Shown here in pieces: positions 22,698 through 34,229 of a stretch of DNA of 64,000 bases. The notes beneath the pieces are model-generated. The model searched no databases, was not told the DNA's origin, and saw nothing but the letters and a program-made list of their open reading frames with translations. Each line of letters opens with the position of its first letter. Positions within the stretch are counted from its first letter, which is position 1. Source of the stretch: Marasmius tenuissimus (taxonomy: Eukaryota; Basidiomycota; Agaricomycetes; Agaricales; Marasmiaceae); NCBI GenBank assembly GCA_029532415.1, contig JAQOTA010000065.1, positions 620,001-684,000 of the forward strand, in the 5' to 3' direction. The position numbers and the translations under genes were made by a program.

Positions 22698-23484
22698 GAA
22701 TTGAGTAAAGAGAGTTGCTTAGTCAGCTACACTCGCCATCAATGTCCCGGAGTTGCGGCATTTGCCGGGTCTTCTTGAACTCCCACTCGCCACTTTGGTT
22801 CGAAGGGTCAATTGCTTCCATTTTCTCACTGGGAGAACCGATGAAAAAGCTCAAGCAAACCTTATCGACTGCGGCAGAATTTCCCAGGGCTCTATTGGTC
22901 GGTCACGTCCAATAGCCCCGGGTTGTTTGCAGTGCCGTCTCATCCGGATAAGTATTTCAAAATGTTTTTCACAATCCTCTCATGGACAATCATCACACGA
23001 AGATCGGTGAACCTCCAGTAATCTGTGCTTACACTCTATACGCCGAAGGAGACTACTCCTTGATGTAGGCGGATTGGATACGGTTGAATTTGGGATTTTG
23101 ATCCCGGTCCTCGCGCCCCGGTCCCCCACGTTTATCGTATCAGGTATTTGCCATAGTCAACTTACTGCTCTCTCGTGCTCACTGTCATCGTCTTCTTTCG
23201 TCACTCATCATTACCTGCCGTCGCTTGATCGTTGCTACTCGGTTGCTACTGTCGTCGCCGACTCATTTTGTATACTGTTAGAGTGCAAATACCATGTATT
23301 AGAGGAATTCTTAGTAAATAATGTACCCTATAATCTCTTTGTAGTTCGTATTGTGATGGAAGTATCATACATATAAAAACAGAAGAATGGAAACGTGTAA
23401 ATGTAATGAATGACTACTCGAAGCCTGTCGACCGATGCATCAGAAAAATGAGTGGCCGTGATGGCGCTGAAGATTGAAGGTGCC
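22698..23484. other. Intergenic with left copy of a dispersed repeat
   Basis: The region contains the promoter of the gene ending at 20702 and the repeat at 23062-23133. A frame at 23074-23376 lies in the repeat and is not a gene. Confidence 0.5.
23062..23133 (+). repeat. Dispersed repeat, left copy (inverted relative to 31124-31194)
   Basis: About 70 bases starting gatgtaggcggattggatac and ending near cgccccggtcccccacgtt are almost identical to the reverse complement of 31124-31194. The match resumes after a gap with atttgccatagtcaacttac (about 23148 here). The two copies are about 8 kb apart and point toward each other. Confidence 0.75.
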
Positions 23485-24766
23485 TTATGAAATGAGCTGC
23501 TGAGGCAGGGAAACGGACGGAAGCTTGCCGAAGATTGAATCCAAAAGGTCCCAATCACTCTCCCAATTACTTTCGGCACCCGATAAAAATACCGGGAGAT
23601 CGCACCCATATTCGAGGTTTTCAGGTTTACTGGACACCGGAGTCGAAGGGTTGAGAGATAGTACTGGGTCGCATGAGGTGATGTGTGGTGGTGGTGTAAA
23701 TGATGGAGGCAAGATGGCGGTCTGACCCGCGACAGAGGAACGGTAAAGCTTGTGAACTCCTGGCGACAATTCAAGAGGGTGGTCGGCTGGTTCGAGGAGA
23801 GGGACTGTCAAGCTAGAAATTGCGGGGCCAGTCTCCGCCCATACGGCTGAGCACACTTCGAGAAAACAAGACTTCGGATTGTCGGCCACAATAGGGTCAT
23901 CAAGAGATGGCACCCGCAGGGAAGCTCTTTGCGACCTTCTTGTCTTGTTCACGTGCGACATCAAATCTACCCAGAGGATATCCGGATTCTCGTTCAAGAT
24001 CCAAGTACCGATTGGGTCGCAAGAAAGCTCTCGATAGGCCTTCCAGTGCTTCTCGACAGTTACACGAACATATCGAGAGTGACGGAATGCCGACTGAAAT
24101 GAGGAGAGTCCGGGCGGCTTTTTGTTTAGATTGGAAGTCAGACTGCCACCGTGAATGGACTTGAAGTAAGCATGGATTTCGCATACAAGGTATTCTGTTG
24201 GCCATTCTTTGTCCAGTTCCGAAGAGGCCAAAATGAGGCTGATGTCCGTAGTCGGCCCAATCTGTTGATGATATGGCGATGTAGAATGGCGAGTTTTTGC
24301 GGCAGGAGCCGGGGGTGGAAAGATATCAAGTGTGGGGGTATCAACAACAAAGAGAAGCTGTCGAATGCTGTCTTCGAGACCTGGGCAATCTTCGAGCTGC
24401 AGGCTCACATTACCATTTGGAAACAGCCGATAGAGAAGCATAGACTCGCCGGGCAAGAGTCTGCGGATAGTCAAGGGGTCGTGTATTTCCCATTCGTGAG
24501 ATTCTGGGTTGAACGTCGACACAGCCGTGGTAAGGTCGCCGTGTAGGACGTTCTGGAAGAACACTTGACTGTGCGCGATTGCAAAAAACGGGTAATCTGC
24601 ACAGTTGTCACGGATAACGTGTGGCTCGCAAGCCTCCTTTCACAAGAAATCAATGATGAAGATCTTTTTACGACTGAAGAGGAAACTAACCCACCTCGTA
24701 CCAGACCCTGACCAACAGTGTTTGACAATCGGACTGTCTGAAGGGGTTACCACCACTGCCTTCCAT
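23485..24766 (-). CDS. Unrecognised protein, about 390 residues
   Basis: One long exon (23485 to about 24650) is preceded by a short first exon. A possible start at 24766 gives MEGSGGNPFRQSDCQTLLVR, spliced through gtctgg..gaaag to EACEPHVIRDNCADYPFFAI. The long frame continues with AHSQVFFQNVLHGDLTTAVS, LPGESMLLYRLFPNGNVSLQ, LIFDV-like hydrophobic strands, CEIHAYFKSIHGG, and a Ser/Pro-rich end. It has no signal peptide, helix or known domain that I can name. The donor of the first intron is weak, so the true start is uncertain. It lies between an inverted repeat copy and an integrase-core gene, and may belong to the same accessory unit. Confidence 0.5.
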
Positions 24767-24917
24767 AAATCACCAAGGTTGACGTTGAACAGAGATTCGG
24801 GCCACGAAAAAAAAGAATAGATTGAGTATAATTAATTAGCCTCTATTTAAGCTCACAATTACGGAAGGTACGACATGAGGCACACTCTGATCCCAGGGTC
24901 TTACGGACCCCACAGTG

Positions 24918-26526
24918 TTATACCGAAAGTATCTGCAACATGTCGACAAAGACCTGCCACCCACTGGTGGACGTCAACTCAGGCTCGCCAAGTTGACCAT
25001 AAGCGAGTTGTGCAGCCACGTCGAACTCGTCTGGAACCCAACGAAAACATTCCTCTCTTGACCGAGGGATAGTAGCTCGCAACACCTGAATATCTTCCTG
25101 ATCCACCCGTATACCACAGTTGTAGAGCCCAAAGTGCTCTGGAAAGTCATATACGAGTTGTGGCCGTACACCCGATGGTAGATTGCCGCGGCGGTGGTTA
25201 CGCGTAGGGTGATTGTTCCAGTATTCAATAAAGTCGTCAAGTGATCTCTGTACGATGCGTGGCCAAAGCCAGTGGAAAAGGTTTCTGGAGCGGATGTCAG
25301 CATATGATGAGAACTCATAATATGCGCCCATCACTCACTTGTGAACTTCATTGCCGATCACAAAATACCCGCCTATCCGACCTTGTTCAATGGCCTCGCG
25401 AAGAGAACTCCCCGCAAACCTCAGCCAATGGTTCCAGTGACCCTCTATGATCACGTTCTTGGTGCTTGGGATAGAAACAAACTCAGGATGAGCAGGGGAA
25501 TCCTTCCATTCGGGCTTGTACTTATCACTAAGGCCAGAAATCAGTGTCTCTTTCGGAATACAAAAAGGAGTTAAGCATACCGTAGGGCCTTGTGGCAAGC
25601 ATATAATTCTCCTGTCTCAGTTCCTCCATCGACAGTTATTTGTTCCGAAATCACTGTTCAGTAGAAGATAAGCTACATTGTCAAAGACTGGCTTGCGTGG
25701 GATGAGGTCACGACTTACCACCATATTTTTCGACCATATCAAGATAAAGGTGTCCAATTGTGCTGCTGCATCGGGCATTCGGAACAACTTGGTCGAGAAG
25801 GACCACTCCCGAGGTATGGCACCGGGCACCATAAATATCGATACTGACACCCATTCGCAAGGCTTTCGCATTGAGCTTTTCATGGCCATCAGCATGAATC
25901 TCCTGATGAACCCCAGTCCCACGTCTGAGCAGACCACGCGGTCTGGGAGCTTTCTTTCCTGGATATCGAGCCTCGGATCCGTGAGGGAAGATCTTGCGGG
26001 CTATTCGTCGAATTGTATCTCTGCAACACGGGTACACTATCAGAATCTGGCTGAGCTTCAATATTCTGAGAGAACACTCACCGAGGCACATAGCAATTAT
26101 GCTGACGACGAAGGATGTGCTGAATTGTATTTGGCCCGTTTCGTGCTGCCAAATCTTTGGACATGATTGTGGAGACCGTGGTTGTCGCAACTGGAAGGGG
26201 TGGAGGTTTGCGTACGGTTGGGACACCAAATTCACGATTGAGTTTTTTCAACTTTGCGACACTATCGGGTGGACATCAGTCTGAGATTCAAGACGTACTA
26301 CGTATCGTGCATACCTGATAGTGTATCCCTCCTTTTCAAGATATAACTTCCGCTCGTCCAACTTCATTCTGTTCTTGGCATAACCATGAAGGAGCTCACG
26401 GAGTCGGTCATCGGAGGGCCCTAGACATCAGTATACAATATTAGAAGCCATATTGTCAAAGAAATCCGATGGACTCTACTCACTAATCCCGTTGTCTCGC
26501 CCATTTCGACCAGTGATGTTGACCAT
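24918..26526 (-). CDS. DDE integrase-core domain protein (fungal, retroelement/transposon-derived)
   Basis: ATG 26526 begins MVNITGRNGRDNGI. After a gtgagt..gtctag intron come PSDDRLRELLHGYAKNRMKL and KKLNREFGVPTVRK, a helix-turn-helix-like N-terminus, then IQHILRRQHNCYVPRDTIRR. The core shows the expected acidic triad: HADGHEKLNAKALRMG (D), ITVDGGTETGELYACHKALR (D), and STKNVIIEGHWNHWLRFAG (E). It ends in HWLWPRIVQRSLDDFIEYWN and LPSGVRPQLVYDFPEHFG. Family knowledge: such integrase-core proteins are common in Agaricomycetes and derive from mobile elements. About seven clean introns and no stop suggest a conserved, possibly domesticated gene. No long terminal repeats were seen next to it. Confidence 0.8.
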
Positions 26527-27081
26527 AAAGTTTGAATGATAGGGAGCCTTGACTGGTGAGCGAGAATGCTCGAATTTAAGTCATTTTGAATGCTACTTCG
26601 CAGAACTTGAGGTAGATTGAAGTTGTCGTCAGTTGTTGCGGATAAACAATTGTGTTGTTACATAATCAGGTTCAAGTTTGACTACGACTCCGGACTCGGT
26701 TCCTCCAAGTGGCAAGCCGAAGCTATAACTTGTCATAGCTGATTGTGACATGCTGTGGCGGTAAGCGATTGCTCAGATTTTGGGGACCTCATGAGACTGT
26801 CACGGAATTACCAGGATAATCGCCAACCACGAAGCAATCAGACAGGGATAATTCGGGTAGCAGTTCGTAGCGGGTTTGTACCACTCACATATCCGACACT
26901 GTACCGACACAGTAGTGCACCATGTGAATCTATTACCTGATTTATCTGCCCTCTTTCAGGTAGTTTTCGATGTCAAAGTCTCCCTAAGTCTCAATCTTGG
27001 ATTTATAAGAATGCTACTCACCTATCGGGTCAGATTCCAGGACTTCACATTTCTCACACGCCACCTGCCTCATCAGCACGA
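26527..27081. promoter_or_regulatory. Divergent region between integrase-core and alpha-kinase genes
   Basis: A 555-base gap separates two divergent starts. It is AT-richer than its neighbours and holds no gene I recognise. Short frames at 26755 and 26876 have no domain. No TATA box stands out. Confidence 0.4.
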
Positions 27082-29649
27082 ATGTCCACCAACTCTGCTT
27101 CACACAATGATATCAACAGGTGTTTCAATTCAGAAAACCCAACGCAATCTTGCCGCACCAGCTTTCCCTACAAAGATCATCCCGGGTTGTGTGCTCGCTG
27201 CCTCACCCTTGCCGACATTTTACTGCGAACTCCTGACCAGTTTCAGGCAAAAAAAGTGAGTAACGACGGTAGAAAACTATTCAGGCTTTTGCTTTCCTTC
27301 TAATACTCATTCAGGATGCTCCATATTGTCACGGTTGCGCTGCAATAGTTGAATTTATGCCCCCCGGCGTGAAGTTCTGTGGAATTTGTGCTCCACTTAT
27401 AGCTCGAGGTGAGCATTTGATAACCTTGAGCGCCTACCTAATATGATGCACAAAGGGCTCAACGCCATGATTGTGGCCATTCCAGATAACATCTCCGGGA
27501 TACCGAACGCAACGGTCAATAGTGAGTTCTTAATTAATCGAGCCGACCCGTAACTGAAACCTCTTATTTTAGCCTCTGTAGGGCAGAGCTCAGGTAATAC
27601 ATCGGGCCAATCAACATCAGACTATGATTTGCTTGCTGCAAAGGAAGCTGCTCGGGCTGAAGCCATGGCAAAGCGAGTTGGAATTATCCCGAAAGTTGCA
27701 GGTGCTGGCATCAATCCCAACATTGCAAGCCCAGCTGGAGCTGTTGGGGGTCGTCTGATTCGGATCTACCTAATACCATTCTTGCCCAAGACCCAGATCA
27801 ATCTCAAACTCGGACACGCACACTCAACTTTCACCGAGACAACACCTCTGCCCGGTAAGTTTCTATCAACTCAAGTCCGATATCTCTCAATCTCAATAAT
27901 ATACCATTTCAGAGGCGATTGACCAACTGGTGAACATGTGGAACCCTGCATGGGAAAAGGATTCCTTGGAAAAGCTGACAAGGTCTGACTGTCGTCCAAA
28001 TTCTCGGTCAAAGATAACCGTCGACACTAAATGCTAACTGCTTACTTTGGATAGGCACTATCTAACTCTCCGATTTCTCGACGATATCAACCCCCTGCCT
28101 GATAGCGAACTTCAGTCAGTGGGGTACTTCTACGATGTTCATATGAAGACCATGCCGGATGCAATAATGCGGCTGCCACCAACCACCAAACCAGGAAAAG
28201 GGCCGTACGTCTATTTGAAAGCCTGCTTGTCTGTTGAGGATGTAAGCGTGTTCAGCCCTAGACAATATACAATCATAATATTGAACGCCATTGATTTGAT
28301 CTCTACAGTTTGAAGACGATACGGGAGCTACTGCCCCTTATTGGGTCAAGCCTGTACCGTCGAAAAAAAGGAAGGCTGAAGAGGTCAGCAGTCAAGCACT
28401 CAAGAAACTTAGGTGTGAGTGTTGTTTAGTTTCGCAATAAAGCCAAGATACTGAAATATCTACGGCAGCGACTGCCCCACCTCTTGTCTCCACTTGGGCT
28501 ACGCGTGCACCCGAGAATACAACCCAAGTTAAACTCGTGTTTGGCCAGATTATGGTCAACAAAATCACCAATGAACACGAAGTCATTTGGCCCGAATCTC
28601 CGAACCCAGTTATGGGACATATAGCAGACGAGTGGTTCGATATGGGTGCGACGAAATATGTGCACAAGGTAAATCAATACCGCGCCAGACTCTGGATTGA
28701 CAGTCACCGCTGAACAATATTCAAATAGGCCTCGCTCGGCGATCAGGAATTTGCTGCTAAACGATACTACAATGGAGGTCGCGAAAGAGATGTCAGTATC
28801 GAAGAGAACAAAGAAGAGGTTAGCAAGGAGGGAATTCGGCTCTATCAGCTGGCAGACATTCTCCCGAAATTTCTCAACCATTCAAGGAAGAGCAGAGCAA
28901 CTATCATGGATGGTATGTTGTTCATGTCAAAGCCCGAGTTCATGCCCGGCGCTCGGCACTCGTTCTTACTCATTTCTGACTGATCCCTCGATATAATGCA
29001 GATATCCGGGTAACTGAGTTCAAGGTCGCTGCCGAGGAAGTTCCACCTGGTGGTTATCCATCGCCTGCTTCAGGAATCTCCAAAGATGCGTGGGATTCTC
29101 TGGATGATAGTGGGAAGGAGTTTGCAGCCTTATGGTTGCTAGAACCACTTCGCGCAACGACCGCACCTACAACGAAGTGGAGTGGAACTATGCAGCATCC
29201 GACTCCCACTGGAATGTTAGGTGCAACGATGACCGCTCTTGCCCATTTCGCATACAAATACACGCATAACACGATTGTGTTTGCTGATCTCCAAAGTAAG
29301 TGCTATAAAGTCCCCGAAAGCCACCTTACTGACTAGTGTCGCAATCTCATCCAGGCACCCGAATCGCTGCCGACAAAGGAGGTGTCAACATCCTTTTTGA
29401 TGTGATGGCACATACAGTGTATGGGTAAGCACTTCTATGTTGTCGTCTACACCGGCTTCTGGCAGCTAATTAGCCTACAGTGACAGTGGTGTCGGCGACC
29501 ACGGACAAAAAGGTATCACCCAATTTTGCGATGAACATGAATGCACTGCAAAGTGTGTTCAGTTAGGCCTCGAACCTCTGAAGAAGGTACTAGATACCGA
29601 TGATGATGAACAGGAGAACGACGGGGATATTGGTAGTTCTGTGGCTTGA
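27082..29649 (+). CDS. Alpha-type (MHCK/EF2K-like) protein kinase with Cys-rich N-terminus
   Basis: Alpha-kinases are atypical Ser/Thr kinases with their own fold. The start MSTNSASHNDINRCF leads to Cys pairs CARCLTLADIL, YCHGCAAIV and KFCGICAP, a probable zinc-binding region. A linker follows with an Ala-rich part (DLLAAKEAARAEAMAKRVG). The kinase core includes WFDMGATKYVHK, YYNGGRERDVSIEENKEEV, FKVAAEEVPPGGY, WLLEPLRA, HFAYKYTHNTIVFADLQ and GTRIAADKGGVNILFDVMAH. The C-terminal zinc motif is GDSGVGDHGQKGITQF with CDEHECTAKCVQLGL. The arrangement ADLQG, ILFD and a terminal H/C/C cluster is diagnostic for the family. About ten short introns. The substrate is unknown. Its neighbours are an integrase-core gene and a pseudokinase. 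Confidence 0.85.
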
Positions 29650-31438
29650 GTTTCGTAAACAGCTTTTCTAGTTTCAAGGTTATCTAGATTATCAGACGTG
29701 CGGACCAAAACCGACAGCAATGATACTGGTTTCATCATGGCAAAAGGCATGGACCCAGTGGTCGTAGTAGGATCAAACCTGCGGTTATAGCTTGGTATAT
29801 CAGCTGCCCACCGCCCACCAGTAGACGAAGGCGAGCCAACAAATCTACTACTTCCCGACGAGCAGAGCCCCGAATTTGAATTTTGGCCTGGAGGACTCAT
29901 AAGGAGCGACCCTTCGAAGTAGCCAGAGAAAGACCAAAGAGGTAAGAAGAGGGCTCATCTCTCTCCCTGTTGATCTGGCAAAGCCCAGTGATATATCCCG
30001 CCAAATGTGACGTCGATGTTCAAAACTTTACGGCGATGATTACGCCGAAACAGAAAATTCGATATTGGAATACTCACGACCTGAAACTCGCGACCTCAAT
30101 ATCGACACGACATTATCGAGTAGAATGTGGCGGCAACATCGCGGGAGCATTTAGGTCCCAGGACAGTTGAGACTTTGTGTTGGTTTCGGAGGATTGATAT
30201 TCGGAGAATAAACAGAAGACCCAGTAATAATGACAAATGGGAGGGGGCGCCGTAACGCAAAACGGGGAGTTGGAGTACCCAAAGACTACGGGTGCCACCG
30301 CACAAGGCAGGCAGGACCCGCCCCGGGTGCCACAAGGCAAGCAGGACGCCTTGGTTGCAGTACACACAACCTCGTTGCTGAAAATGAGCACCAAACAAGA
30401 TACAATGATATAAGATAGCGGGTGAAATTGTGAGAGGTACGCAGGCAAGGGTCACAGCGAACCACATGCGGACACATGGGTCGTTTCAGCGTAGGAAGGA
30501 GGAAAGACAAGTACACAAACAAGGGCCCCACCAACTGTTTGCAGAGTCATGCGCGGTGGAACGCCAAGTGAAGAGTGGAGCCGTGATCTTCGAGGCCAAC
30601 GGAAATTCAACTATCTGAAGCGGGAGGGCCGTTCAGTGTCTGAAGCTGCAGATTTGAAAGCCACACACCTAGTGGATCCGCCTCGAAATCTCTGGAATCC
30701 ATAAACCGGCGATAGCCAAGCGGGCTTTCAGAGAGAAGGGATGCAAGGTTCCGTTCTAGAACTACACGGAAAATCTTAGTCAATTGGATAAGGATCAACT
30801 ATGAATTTGAGCGCACCTCAATCGCAATTAGACAGCAGGTGTTGTCGAGGCATGGTATGTTTGACCATATACGTTTCTGCGGACAGCATGGAGAAGGCAA
30901 TTGGTCACGACGAAGGCGATGATGGCCGTGTATCAACGTGAGGGACCGAAGCATGGAATCAAGTGATGGAGGGAGGCAACGACGGTGGGCGCAGAAGACA
31001 ACAGTAAGTTGACTATGGCAAATGACAGGCTCAACAACGACGGCGATGGCAGTAGGTAGAATAACGAGGACGAGGACGACGTCAGCGACAGTGATGATGG
31101 GCGTGGATGACCTAATACCAACAACGTAGGGGACCGGGGCGCGAGGACTGGGATCAAAATCCCAAATTCAACCGTATCCAATCCGCCTACATCAACTCCT
31201 TCAACCAAAGAGTCATCGGACGAAACTTTCCGCTTTCCAAGCTTCATAAAAAAGGGCGCAAAGCAGTTCCCCCGCCGGAAATTCAACGCTTTTTCGCACC
31301 CCTTCCAATTTTTAGCTCAGATGTAGTATGTATAACTTTCACCACTTGCCGTTTCTCAGAGTTGCTAACCAGTGTATCAGCCAGGCATAGCGCCCAACCA
31401 GATCCAGAACTGCGTCGATGCTAGAGTACTAAGTCGCA
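29650..31438. other. Repeat-rich intergenic stretch
   Basis: No gene is recognised in about 1.8 kb. It contains a local duplication (caaggcaggcaggacccgcc near 30304 and cacaaggcaagcaggacgcc near 30332) and the right copy of the dispersed repeat at 31124-31194. Overlapping open frames near 30100-30530 on both strands are low-complexity shadows. Confidence 0.45.
31124..31194 (-). repeat. Dispersed repeat, right copy (inverted relative to 23062-23133)
   Basis: This is the reverse complement of the left copy with only a few differences over about 70 bases. A second matching block lies at about 31003-31026 (agtaagttgactatggcaaat). The left copy lacks about 80 bases found between the two blocks here, so the copies have diverged by an indel. 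Confidence 0.75.
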
Positions 31439-33066
31439 ATGGAGCACCACGAGGAGCAACTCCAGCAAAGCCAAATAGAATTGCGCTATCTTTCCGGTTT
31501 GGCGAGCTCCTGGGAACCCTCTATCCGAGATTTTATGAATAGAACCACAACAATGGGCTCCCCAGAACAAGTAAGACTGCTCATGTATGTGCTGAGGAAG
31601 AAGCTCTTCGATGTCTTGACTCCTCCAAATACTTATGGACCCACGTTAGTACATAACATCGACTTCTGGAGCCTGTATTGACAGAAATACTACCCAGGGT
31701 AGTACCCAGGGTAGTACCCGAGCTCCCGACGATACTGGCGAACGATGTCGGCGGAGAAAAGTGCCAACACACTCCCACCCCATCCGTCATCCAACTCAGT
31801 CGACAGGCCTTCTTTCCGGTGTCTATGCCCCCTCGTCTATTCTGGAATGTGGGTTGTGACGAAGACAAGCAGTTCTCGATGGCCGCTTACAACCTCTGCT
31901 TCATGAGGCTCGTCGAAGCCATCCTCCTTCGTACCTCAGTCCTTGCTAGCGATGCGCAACTTCAATCTGTCATTTTCAATTGGGTCGTTCCAGCCATTTA
32001 CATTCATGCCGATCCACAATCGAAGAAACTTGATATTCTACGATCGCATCGAAAAGGTTCCTTTTTGCCATGTCTGCATTCGTCTCAATAATGACTGGTT
32101 TTTTAGGAAATCAAATGGCACACTAAGACGTACAACATAGGTAGTGACGTCCGCTCGTACTACCGACTTGGGCTCCTACTACTCAACATCCGGCGGGCCG
32201 CCGAGGAGATGACAGTTCACCGAGGTTTCAGCGGATTTTCCACCCTCTTGAACCATTTTGAGGTGGCGAAAACTGCCCTGCGTAACAGCACCAAGGATAT
32301 GCCTATGAGAGTAGCCAGAGGAAACGTCACTGAAATCTCCGACCTTCCGCAATTTAGCAACCTTGGGAAGTTCGACCCAAAGATTTCTGACAAAATCCAG
32401 CAAGAAATGATCCACTCACGGTCGATTGTCTGTCATTGCGATTACCTGCATTTCCGGAACAGGCGCTCACGTTTGGCTTTGCAGCGCGTATGGCTCCCAC
32501 CCTCAGCTGACTATCTCTCCGACTACGTTGGCAAGAGGTCACACATGAAAGAGCTCGAGATATTAGATCACCTTGCCGACGTACAAGGCGTCATTCCGGT
32601 CATATACGATGGACCCTTCGTAGATCGTTTCCTCACGGACATCGACTCGGGTGACCACCTGATCATCATGTCTTGGGCAGGCCACACACTCCCATCCTAC
32701 CCTATCATCTCCGCCGAAGTGGCACATAGGATCGCCTTAGACCTCCTCAAAATTCTCCAGAACGTCCATACACGCGGGATCGCCCACCTCAACCTCACAC
32801 CAAACAACATTGTCATCGACAAACGTTATACAAGCCACCCTCTCAACCTCGTCGGCTTCAGTCACGCGGTCTGGGATACAGAAGACCTGGAGGATGGTCT
32901 CTATCGTCACAAAGCAGGTTCTCCGGGCTGGCAAGCTCCGGAGGTGCTGTCTGGTGAACCGTACGATCCTTTTTGTGCCGACCTGTGGTCGCTCGGGCAT
33001 GTATTAAGGTCTGTCCTCGCCGAGTACTCACCAGAAAATGTGTACCTAGAATTTGATAACTCGTGA
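31439..33066 (+). CDS. Pseudokinase with an N-terminal domain of unknown function
   Basis: The first exon starts MEHHEEQLQQSQIELRYL. A second carries FWNVGCDEDKQFSMAAYNLC and WVVPAIYIHADPQSKK. A gttcct..acatag intron joins HRKG to SDVRSYYRLGLLLLNIRRAA and on to MTVHRGFSG. The rest folds as a protein kinase: LIIMSWAGHTLPSY (hinge), HTRGIAHLNLTPNNIVI (catalytic loop) and GSPGWQAPEVLSGE (APE). All three catalytic residues are changed: the beta-3 Lys is Gln in LALQRVW, the HRD Asp is Asn, and DFG reads GFS. It is therefore predicted to lack catalytic activity. The C-lobe stops soon after DLWSLGHVLRSVLAEYSP, much earlier than in normal kinases, and the stop codon lies in a TGAGC-rich repeat. The joint between the first two exons is uncertain. 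Confidence 0.65.
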
Positions 33067-33260
33067 GCAATTACAGCGTATGTGAGAGTATATGAGAAGG
33101 TGGGCTGTGCATGAGCACTTGTGAGCAGCTGTGAGGCTCAGGCTGGTTCATAAGCGCTCATGAGTATCTGTGAGTCTACAATCACCTCACGAGTTGTCAG
33201 AAGCCAGCTTGAGCCTCACAGTTGCTTCATGACAGCCCATGACCTATTCGCGGGCCCAAT
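33059..33260. repeat. TGAGC-rich repeat, left copy, with a hairpin
   Basis: It begins ctcgtgagcaattacagcg and is dense in tgagc/gctca motifs. ctgtgaggctcaggctgg (33129-33146) pairs with ccagcttgagcctcacag (33204-33221) at 17 of 18 positions, giving a stem with a 57-base loop. The start of this repeat supplies the TGA of the pseudokinase gene. Confidence 0.6.
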
Positions 33261-33823
33261 CTGAGTCTTACAAGCGGAAGTAGCGCCAGGCGCTTGATTT
33301 CTCCTGGGCGTTAGACGAAATGGACACCGCGTGGAAAGTTTCATGGACATGCGGACTACACAGCCACCTCATCCCACCCTTGTACCGCACCCACCCGGCA
33401 ACGACCTCATCCTTGCCCTTGCCCACTCTGTTGATGCTGGCACCCTACCGCTCTCATTGCCATGGACTCTGAAGGAACTTTCAAGCCACGAATTACCCAG
33501 ATAATGAATTGGGTATCGTCAGTATGGGTCACGGTTGAGGTATGTTGCTGGGGTCTATTTTCTATGCCCATTGCCCATGTTCAATGCCATCTTTGTTACT
33601 CCAGGCTTCAAATAGAAGGCTCTGAAAGTATCCATCAATACTTTCTCCCTTTGCAAGTAATTGGCAGTGAACTGGACCGCTGGAAGTACCGTCGAACGTG
33701 CACTTGGACAAACGTGATCAAGCCTCAGGGTCCGTGCACCACCGACGTCATGATGAAGCTGGCGGGCTAAGGATTGCCGTTTATAGGCAAGAAAAAGACG
33801 GCGCACGGACCACCTCAAGGGGT

Positions 33824-33831
33824 ATAAATAC
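33824..33831 (+). promoter_or_regulatory. TATA box before a small secreted ORF
   Basis: tataaata, followed by a C/T-rich stretch (33836-33890), lies 102 bases before ATG 33933. This is a textbook fungal core promoter layout. Confidence 0.4.
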
Positions 33832-33932
33832 CTGGTCGTTCCTCTCATACATCCCCACAATTCCTTCCACCCTCATTCTCATTCCCTTATTTAATAGCCG
33901 AGACCGCACACTATTTCACGGAAGGATATCTG

Positions 33933-34124
33933 ATGCCAACGTGCCGAAGGTGTGTTCTTGCCCTCTTAACATTCTCGATAAGCAGATCCGCTGATATCGA
34001 CGAATCCCAGTGTAGTAGGACAACACCCCAGACTCCAGTTGAAGGCCGATTGAGGCTGAGTTTAGCGAACCCGCGAACGGAGATGACGGATTTTGAGGTC
34101 GCGTATGTCGAATATCGTCAATAA
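33933..34124 (+). CDS. Candidate small secreted protein, 63 residues
   Basis: The frame begins MPTCRRCVLALLTFSISRSA, which reads as a signal peptide with a likely cut after RSA. It continues DIDESQCSRTTPQTPVEG and ends VAYVEYRQ. The mature part has a single cysteine and no known domain. Support comes from the TATA box and pyrimidine tract upstream. It lies between two copies of the TGAGC-rich repeat, so it may be carried by, or exposed to, repeat-driven change. Confidence 0.35.
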   Translation: MPTCRRCVLALLTFSISRSADIDESQCSRTTPQTPVEGRLRLSLANPRTEMTDFEVAYVEYRQ

Positions 34125-34229
34125 TAATTAGATCGCGTGTAATCAGGTTGTCTAGCTAATCGGTAATCACAACTTTATATACGGGACTACTGTGTATTGA
34201 TTTTTTAAAATTATATTCGGTGGAGTGCT

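Noticed and set aside
30096..30534. Three overlapping minus-strand frames, Leu/Cys/Pro-rich
   Set aside because: They are alternative readings of one GC-rich local duplication and show no consistent frame.
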